8,616 nt of DNA from Chloroflexota bacterium (lineage in GTDB: Bacteria > Chloroflexota > Dehalococcoidia > Dehalococcoidales > RBG-16-60-22): NCBI GenBank assembly GCA_025358235.1, contig JANYKH010000155.1, forward strand, positions 1-8,616, in the 5' to 3' direction. Below are positions 4,818-8,616 of this stretch, piece by piece (the first letter of the stretch is position 1; each line of letters starts with the position of its first letter). The position numbers and the translations under genes are program-made. The notes beneath the pieces were generated by a model. That model searched no databases and had not been told where the DNA came from. It saw nothing but the letters and a program-made list of their open reading frames with translations.

Positions 4818-6626
4818 TTGCCATATCAATCGCCGCGCGGCACCGCAGACATTCTGCCTGTTGATCAACATTATTGGCGGTATATTGAGGAAAAAGCTGT
4901 TCGCATATGCGAGCTTTACGGCTACAGCCGTATCGATTCTCCGACTTTTGAAGACACCGGCCTGTTTGTGCGCGGCGTGGGTCAGGGAACCGATATCGTC
5001 GAAAAGGAAATGTACACGTTTGCCGATAAGGGCGGTAATAGTATTACCCTTCGCCCGGAGGGCACTGCCCCGGTTTGCCGGGCATATCTTGAACATAGCA
5101 TGCAAAATGTGTCGCAGCCGGTAAAGTTGTTTTATTTCGCTTCTGTTTTTAGATATGAGAGACCCCAGGCCGGGCGTTTGCGCGAGCATCACCAATTCGG
5201 CTGCGAGGCCATTGGCGAGGCCGATCCGGCGCTTGATGCCGAGGTTATCGAGATGTCATGGCGTTTCTTTCAGTCGCTCTGCTTATCCAACATCAGCTTA
5301 CAGATTAACAGTATCGGATGTCCGGTCTGCCGTCCGGAATATTTAAAAGAACTCAGGGGTTATTACTCCTCCCATTTGGAAGAGCTTTGCCCTGACTGCA
5401 AAGGCCGCTTTGAGCGCAGCGCTCTAAGGCTTTTGGACTGCAAGCAACGGCAGTGTCAACCTCTGGCGGCGGCTGCCCCCAAAGGAGCCGAGAAACTTTG
5501 TCCGGAGTGCGCTGTTCATTTCGATCGCGTTAAAGAGTGTTTGACTGCCCTCGGAATTCCTTTCCAGATTAATCACCGGCTTGTCAGAGGTTTGGACTAT
5601 TACAGCAAAACTGTATTTGAAATCCAGCCTCTGGAGGAAGCCGGGCAAAGCACTATTGGGGCGGGGGGCAGATACGATCATTTGATAGAGGAACTTGGCG
5701 GAAAACATACCCCGGCCATCGGTTTTGCTACCGGCATTGAAAGAATCATTTTAAATCTTAAAAAACTTGCTGTACCCGTGCCGGAATTGCCAGGTCCTGT
5801 TGTTTATGTGGCTCATACCGGGGAATATGCGGTGGAAGTGCTGAAAATCGCTTCTGAGCTGCGCACATCAGGTATTCGCGCTCTCGCTGCAGCTTCTTCA
5901 AAAAGCCTCAAGGCTCAGTTAAGGCAGGCCAATTCCAGCGGCTATGGCTTCGGGGCTGGTTATATCTTGTTGCAGTGTAGTGCCGAGGGAAAGGTACTTA
6001 GGATCTACCTGATTCAGATTTTCGAGGTTCGAAGGCAGGCGCAGGCCCTTGTTGCCAACATAGCTCGCGCTCACTACAACCGAACCGGGAAGTTCGCGCT
6101 CCACCCCGATGGTCCAGTTCTGAATATAGGGAGCGGCGCCCTGCCACCGGCCCGCGTAATTGACGGACTGATCGTTGCCGATTCCGGGGCGGAAGGGTTC
6201 GACCGTGGGAAGAGGAAACGCCCGGTCCCACGATCCGTAGCCCGGCGTGACTCCGGCGTCCTGCGAGATTGCGGCGTAGTTCCCGGAAGAGCCATTAAGG
6301 AAGTTGGTTTTGATGCGAGTCTGGCCCAGATCATTGGCGCCTCCCAGACCAAATACAATTCCATAACCACCCCGAACCACGGTCTTGTTATTGAGGGCAT
6401 AGGCAAAACCAAACCGGGGCGCGAAGTTTTTCCAGTGAATATCCGCGATGGTGGACTTGCCGGAACAGAACTGACACTTGCCTGGCTTGCTCAGGGCTCC
6501 CAGGCGGCCGCCCGCCTCTGGGTTGGCAATGGTTGGATCGAAGAACGCAATGCGGTTGGTGTCTTCAGTGTCAGGGACGAATACGTCATAGCGCAGACCC
6601 AGGTTCAGGGTCAGTTTACGACTTAG
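4818..6626 (+). CDS. hisS: Histidine-tRNA ligase, truncated: residues 1-375 real, the rest antisense read-through
   Basis: HisRS charges tRNA-His with histidine using ATP. From the TTG at 4818 the catalytic core is complete: RGTADILP (residues 7-14), LRPEGTA (78-84), motif 2 FRYERPQAGRLREHHQFG (111-128), the HisRS-specific RGLDYY (257-262) and AGGRYDHLIEELGG (282-295), and motif 3 AIGFATGIERIIL (300-312). A Cys-rich insertion (Cys168 to Cys241) also occurs in many bacterial HisRS. The anticodon-binding domain starts normally (VVYVAHTGEYAVEVLKIASELR, SKSLKAQLRQAN, to ~residue 372) and then stops matching; bacterial HisRS normally runs to ~415-430. From ~5943 to the TAG at 6624-6626 the 227 open codons lie antisense to the receptor gene and resemble nothing in HisRS. 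The product would lack about half of the anticodon domain. The defensible hisS extent is 4818 to ~5942; an assembly join is the likely cause. Confidence 0.9.
   Translation: MPYQSPRGTADILPVDQHYWRYIEEKAVRICELYGYSRIDSPTFEDTGLFVRGVGQGTDIVEKEMYTFADKGGNSITLRPEGTAPVCRAYLEHSMQNVSQPVKLFYFASVFRYERPQAGRLREHHQFGCEAIGEADPALDAEVIEMSWRFFQSLCLSNISLQINSIGCPVCRPEYLKELRGYYSSHLEELCPDCKGRFERSALRLLDCKQRQCQPLAAAAPKGAEKLCPECAVHFDRVKECLTALGIPFQINHRLVRGLDYYSKTVFEIQPLEEAGQSTIGAGGRYDHLIEELGGKHTPAIGFATGIERIILNLKKLAVPVPELPGPVVYVAHTGEYAVEVLKIASELRTSGIRALAAASSKSLKAQLRQANSSGYGFGAGYILLQCSAEGKVLRIYLIQIFEVRRQAQALVANIARAHYNRTGKFALHPDGPVLNIGSGALPPARVIDGLIVADSGAEGFDRGKRKRPVPRSVARRDSGVLRDCGVVPGRAIKEVGFDASLAQIIGASQTKYNSITTPNHGLVIEGIGKTKPGREVFPVNIRDGGLAGTELTLAWLAQGSQAAARLWVGNGWIEERNAVGVFSVRDEYVIAQTQVQGQFTT
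5919..5945. other. Probable chimeric junction between two genomes
   Basis: Read forward, this stretch continues HisRS (LRQANSSG). Read in reverse, it continues the receptor (AAGIGLP). Left of it only HisRS makes sense, and right of it only the receptor. The stop codon that ends the receptor frame (TAA, complement of 5919-5921) consists of hisS bases. About 21 bp (5922-5942) are acceptable to both protein families, so the join may have formed through a short shared sequence. No inverted repeats, target-site duplication or integrase gene mark it as a mobile-element boundary. Whether it is an assembly error or a real rearrangement cannot be decided from sequence alone; I favour assembly error. 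Confidence 0.8.
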
Positions 6627-8507
6627 CTTGTAATCGTCCTGGATGTAGCCTGAGACCGAGGAATTGCGAAAGATCCGGTTGGCTAGACCGGTGGACGCGG
6701 TTGCCGTATCCGCAATGCCCAGCAGAAAGCTGGCAAAAGGATGGCCGTAGTTGGCGAAGTTCGGCGAACCGGGCAGCGACGTGCTGCGGTTGCTAAACTC
6801 AAAACGCGCCGGGCACCCTTCGCAGATGGAAGTGGTGTTGCGCGATTGACGATATTCGAATCCGATGTTGAAGCTGTGCTTGCTCTTCACCCAAAGGACA
6901 TTGGCGACGGTGCTGTCTCCCGGCTGGAAGTTGAAGTCGCCTTCAAACCCGGTTCCAAGTTGAACCGACGGAGCGACGGGACCGTTGAACAGCATTCGCG
7001 GGAAAGCGATCTTCGGACCTTTCGGCAAACCAGGAAAATCGACGCTGTTATTCGGCGGCCCCCCGACTTCCTGATTATTGAGGATTCGGAACCACAGCGT
7101 GCCGGCGCTGACGATCACATTCGGCCGCACGGACCAGGAATAGTTGGCGAGGTAAGCCGTAGTGGCAGACGGGCAGTTCGAAAGTCCGCTGAGCGGGCCG
7201 CTGATGTTGCTTCCGAGGAGGCACTGATTGGGGTTAGACGTTTTCCAATTCGTGAAGTTGATGCGCTGCGCCGCCGTGATGTTGTGGGCCAAATTGTAAG
7301 ACCAGGAGGTATTGTTGTTTGGGATGCTCGGGATGCCCGGGCCGATGTTGTTAACCAATCCGGGACCCGTGGGCGTGGGAATCAGCGGAAGCACCTTCTG
7401 CGATGTGGCGCTGAAGCGCGAAGGGGGGATCACGTTGCCCGGGAAGGGGAGCCGCGTAAGCGGGTCGTATATCGGAATCAACGCGCCGCTCGAATCGCGC
7501 AGTTGGGAAAAGTCGCCATTTCGAAATTCCGCCGTGGGGACGGTGTAGCGCGTATTGAGGCCCGCCCCGCGAAACTTATACCAATCCACCGCAACGTTAA
7601 AGAATGTCCGGTTCTTCCCGTTATAGAGCTTGGGTATGCTCAGTGGTCCGCCAACGGTGAAGCCGTATTCGTTCTGCTTGTTGATGGAAGCGGTGGGCGA
7701 GAAAAACCCGCGCGCATCGAAAACCGTGTTGCGAACGAAATCGAAGGCGTTCCCATGATAGAGGTTGGTCCCTTGGCCCATGTGATAGTTCTTGACGCCT
7801 TGGCCCCGGCCATACTGGGCGGAAAATACCGATGTCAGAACCTTGAATTCGTCGACCGCCTCGTAAGGGGGATTAATATTCGTTTGGAACCCATTGGTTT
7901 CGAAGGAAGCCATCGGAATGCCGTCGAAGAGAACTTCACTGTTGAAATCGACACCGCCATTGATGCGGCTGGAGAAGCCATCGCCCTGGACGCCGGGAAC
8001 CAGAAAGACAAAGCTGTCAATCTGCCTGCGTCCGCCGCTTACCGCGAGAGGAAGATCCTTGACGACTTTGGCTTCGATGGACGTTGCCACTTCCACCACG
8101 GCGCTGTTGATCTCCGCCGCCGACGCGCTTACTTCGACCGTTTCAGCCGCATTGCCGACCGAGAGCGCAATGTCGACCGTAGCCACAGTGCTGAAGGCCA
8201 GCCGGACGTCCTCGGTTACGCTGATCTTGAAACCGGTTTTCTCGGCGGTTACCTTGTATACGCCAGGTGCCAGCGAGGAGATTGTATAGCTCCCGCTCTC
8301 GCCGCTCGTGGCTTTCGCGGAAGCGTTCGTTTCCGTGTTCAGCGCCGTAACTTGTGCATCCTGAATGAAAGCGCCGGAAGCGTCGGAGATGACGCCGGAT
8401 ATGGTTCCCGTATTAGTTTGGGCTTGTAAGCAGGCAACTCCGGCAACCATCGCAAGCACTGCAAACGTCCGTCCGGACAGTGTTGAAATTCTATTTCCCA
8501 AGAGCAT
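5919..8507 (-). CDS. Oar-like TonB-dependent receptor with N-terminal carboxypeptidase-regulatory domain, C-terminus missing
   Basis: This outer-membrane receptor fragment has 862 residues from the ATG at 8507-8505. That start has AAGGAG 5 nt upstream and opens a signal peptide (hydrophobic FAVLAMVAGVACLQA, probable cleavage near residue 29). Residues ~35-117 form a carboxypeptidase-regulatory (Ig-like) domain: GTISGVISDASGAFIQDAQV, YTISSLAPGVYKVTAEKTGF. A plug domain follows (FLVPGVQGDGF, VLFDGIPMASFETNGF, EAVDEFKVLTSVFSAQYGRG), then barrel strands such as GNAFDFVRNTVFDARGFF, NEYGFTVGGPLSIP, GYIQDDYKLSRKLTLNLGLRYDV and NWTIGVERELPGSVVVSASYVGNKG. Such proteins, abundant in Acidobacteriota, usually exceed 1,000 residues, so roughly the last quarter of the barrel is gone. 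The frame ends at a TAA made by hisS sequence. The substrate is unknown; relatives are thought to import oligosaccharides or peptides using TonB-ExbBD. The gene looks more GC-rich than the left part. Confidence 0.9.
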   Translation of the reverse strand: MLLGNRISTLSGRTFAVLAMVAGVACLQAQTNTGTISGVISDASGAFIQDAQVTALNTETNASAKATSGESGSYTISSLAPGVYKVTAEKTGFKISVTEDVRLAFSTVATVDIALSVGNAAETVEVSASAAEINSAVVEVATSIEAKVVKDLPLAVSGGRRQIDSFVFLVPGVQGDGFSSRINGGVDFNSEVLFDGIPMASFETNGFQTNINPPYEAVDEFKVLTSVFSAQYGRGQGVKNYHMGQGTNLYHGNAFDFVRNTVFDARGFFSPTASINKQNEYGFTVGGPLSIPKLYNGKNRTFFNVAVDWYKFRGAGLNTRYTVPTAEFRNGDFSQLRDSSGALIPIYDPLTRLPFPGNVIPPSRFSATSQKVLPLIPTPTGPGLVNNIGPGIPSIPNNNTSWSYNLAHNITAAQRINFTNWKTSNPNQCLLGSNISGPLSGLSNCPSATTAYLANYSWSVRPNVIVSAGTLWFRILNNQEVGGPPNNSVDFPGLPKGPKIAFPRMLFNGPVAPSVQLGTGFEGDFNFQPGDSTVANVLWVKSKHSFNIGFEYRQSRNTTSICEGCPARFEFSNRSTSLPGSPNFANYGHPFASFLLGIADTATASTGLANRIFRNSSVSGYIQDDYKLSRKLTLNLGLRYDVFVPDTEDTNRIAFFDPTIANPEAGGRLGALSKPGKCQFCSGKSTIADIHWKNFAPRFGFAYALNNKTVVRGGYGIVFGLGGANDLGQTRIKTNFLNGSSGNYAAISQDAGVTPGYGSWDRAFPLPTVEPFRPGIGNDQSVNYAGRWQGAAPYIQNWTIGVERELPGSVVVSASYVGNKGLRLPSNLENLNQVDPKYLSLGTTLQQDITSPEAIAAGIGLP

Positions 8508-8512
8508 GAGCT

Positions 8513-8518
8513 CTCCTT
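8513..8518 (-). promoter_or_regulatory. Ribosome binding site deciding the receptor start
   Basis: AAGGAG (minus strand, 8518-8513) lies 5 nt before the ATG at 8507-8505. An earlier in-frame ATG at 8531-8529 would add eight residues (MCTVEGEL) before a normal signal peptide and would place this site inside the gene, so 8507 is the better start. The rest of 8519-8616 is untranslated leader or upstream region in which I find no convincing promoter. Confidence 0.75.
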
Positions 8519-8616
8519 CTACCGTGCACAACCGTGGTGGCGGTGAACTCCCGGTAGCCGTATGCTATCCGGTATTGGATTGCACATACAACGTCATTGT
8601 TTTATATAATCCCGTT

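Noticed and set aside
5319..5541. Cys-rich insertion in HisRS as a novel metal site
   Set aside because: Similar paired cysteines are common in this part of many bacterial HisRS proteins, so it is not distinctive.
5943..6626. A possible novel C-terminal fusion domain on HisRS
   Set aside because: All of it is antisense to well-conserved receptor sequence, and the HisRS anticodon domain is broken off mid-fold. It is accidental open frame, not a designed fusion.
6741..8429. A 562-codon open frame on the plus strand
   Set aside because: It lies wholly antisense to the receptor gene, has no ribosome site, no recognisable domain and a charged composition typical of reverse reading of a GC-rich beta-barrel gene.
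5919..8507. Genuine horizontal transfer of a TonB-dependent receptor into the left-hand genome
   Set aside because: Both genes are truncated at the join, no mobile-element features flank it, and an outer-membrane receptor has no use in a cell without an outer membrane. A chimera is simpler.
8562..8591. Possible receptor promoter (TTGTAT, 18 bp, TAGCAT on the minus strand)
   Set aside because: The match is only 3 of 6 and 4 of 6 bases, no better than chance in this region.

Overview
This window appears to join sequence from two unrelated bacteria. Positions 1 to about 5930 read like an ordinary chromosomal segment of an anaerobic bacterium without an outer membrane. Chloroflexota, perhaps near Dehalococcoidia, is my best guess from remembered protein sequences and the desulforedoxin pair, but I could not search databases. 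Positions about 5930 to 8616 carry an Oar-like TonB-dependent outer-membrane receptor of the kind expanded in Acidobacteriota. The two parts meet tail to tail inside hisS, and both genes lose their C-termini at the same point.

Layout, left part: the 3' end of carB (1-494), pyrK (491-1303) and a YjbQ-family gene (1307-1723) form a tight plus-strand operon centred on pyrimidine synthesis. A perfect sigma-70-type promoter (TTGACA, 17 bp, TATAAT) then drives two tandem genes for tiny desulforedoxin-like FeS4 proteins (1811-1927 and 1945-2088). A strong bidirectional terminator hairpin (2123-2150) separates them from a convergent minus-strand operon, rel (4677-2464) followed 20 nt later by rpsT (2443-2168). 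Rel is a full-length bifunctional (p)ppGpp synthetase/hydrolase, and rpsT encodes ribosomal protein S20 from a TTG start. Divergent from rel, with the -35 boxes 14 bp apart, lies hisS (from 4818, also a TTG start).

Layout, right part: hisS reads as a normal class II histidyl-tRNA synthetase through all catalytic motifs to about residue 375, partway into the anticodon-binding domain. After that the frame stays open to 6626 only as antisense of the receptor gene. The receptor gene runs on the minus strand from 8507 (clear AAGGAG ribosome site and signal peptide) down to the junction, where a stop codon contributed by hisS sequence ends it after 862 residues.

The left part is core physiology: pyrimidine synthesis, translation, the stringent response and small redox proteins. 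The right part is envelope transport. Loss of the end of an essential synthetase, plus an outer-membrane receptor next to otherwise monoderm-like genes, makes a metagenome assembly chimera the most likely explanation. I see no CRISPR array, tRNA, rRNA or insertion sequence, and no gene-free stretch longer than about 140 bases.
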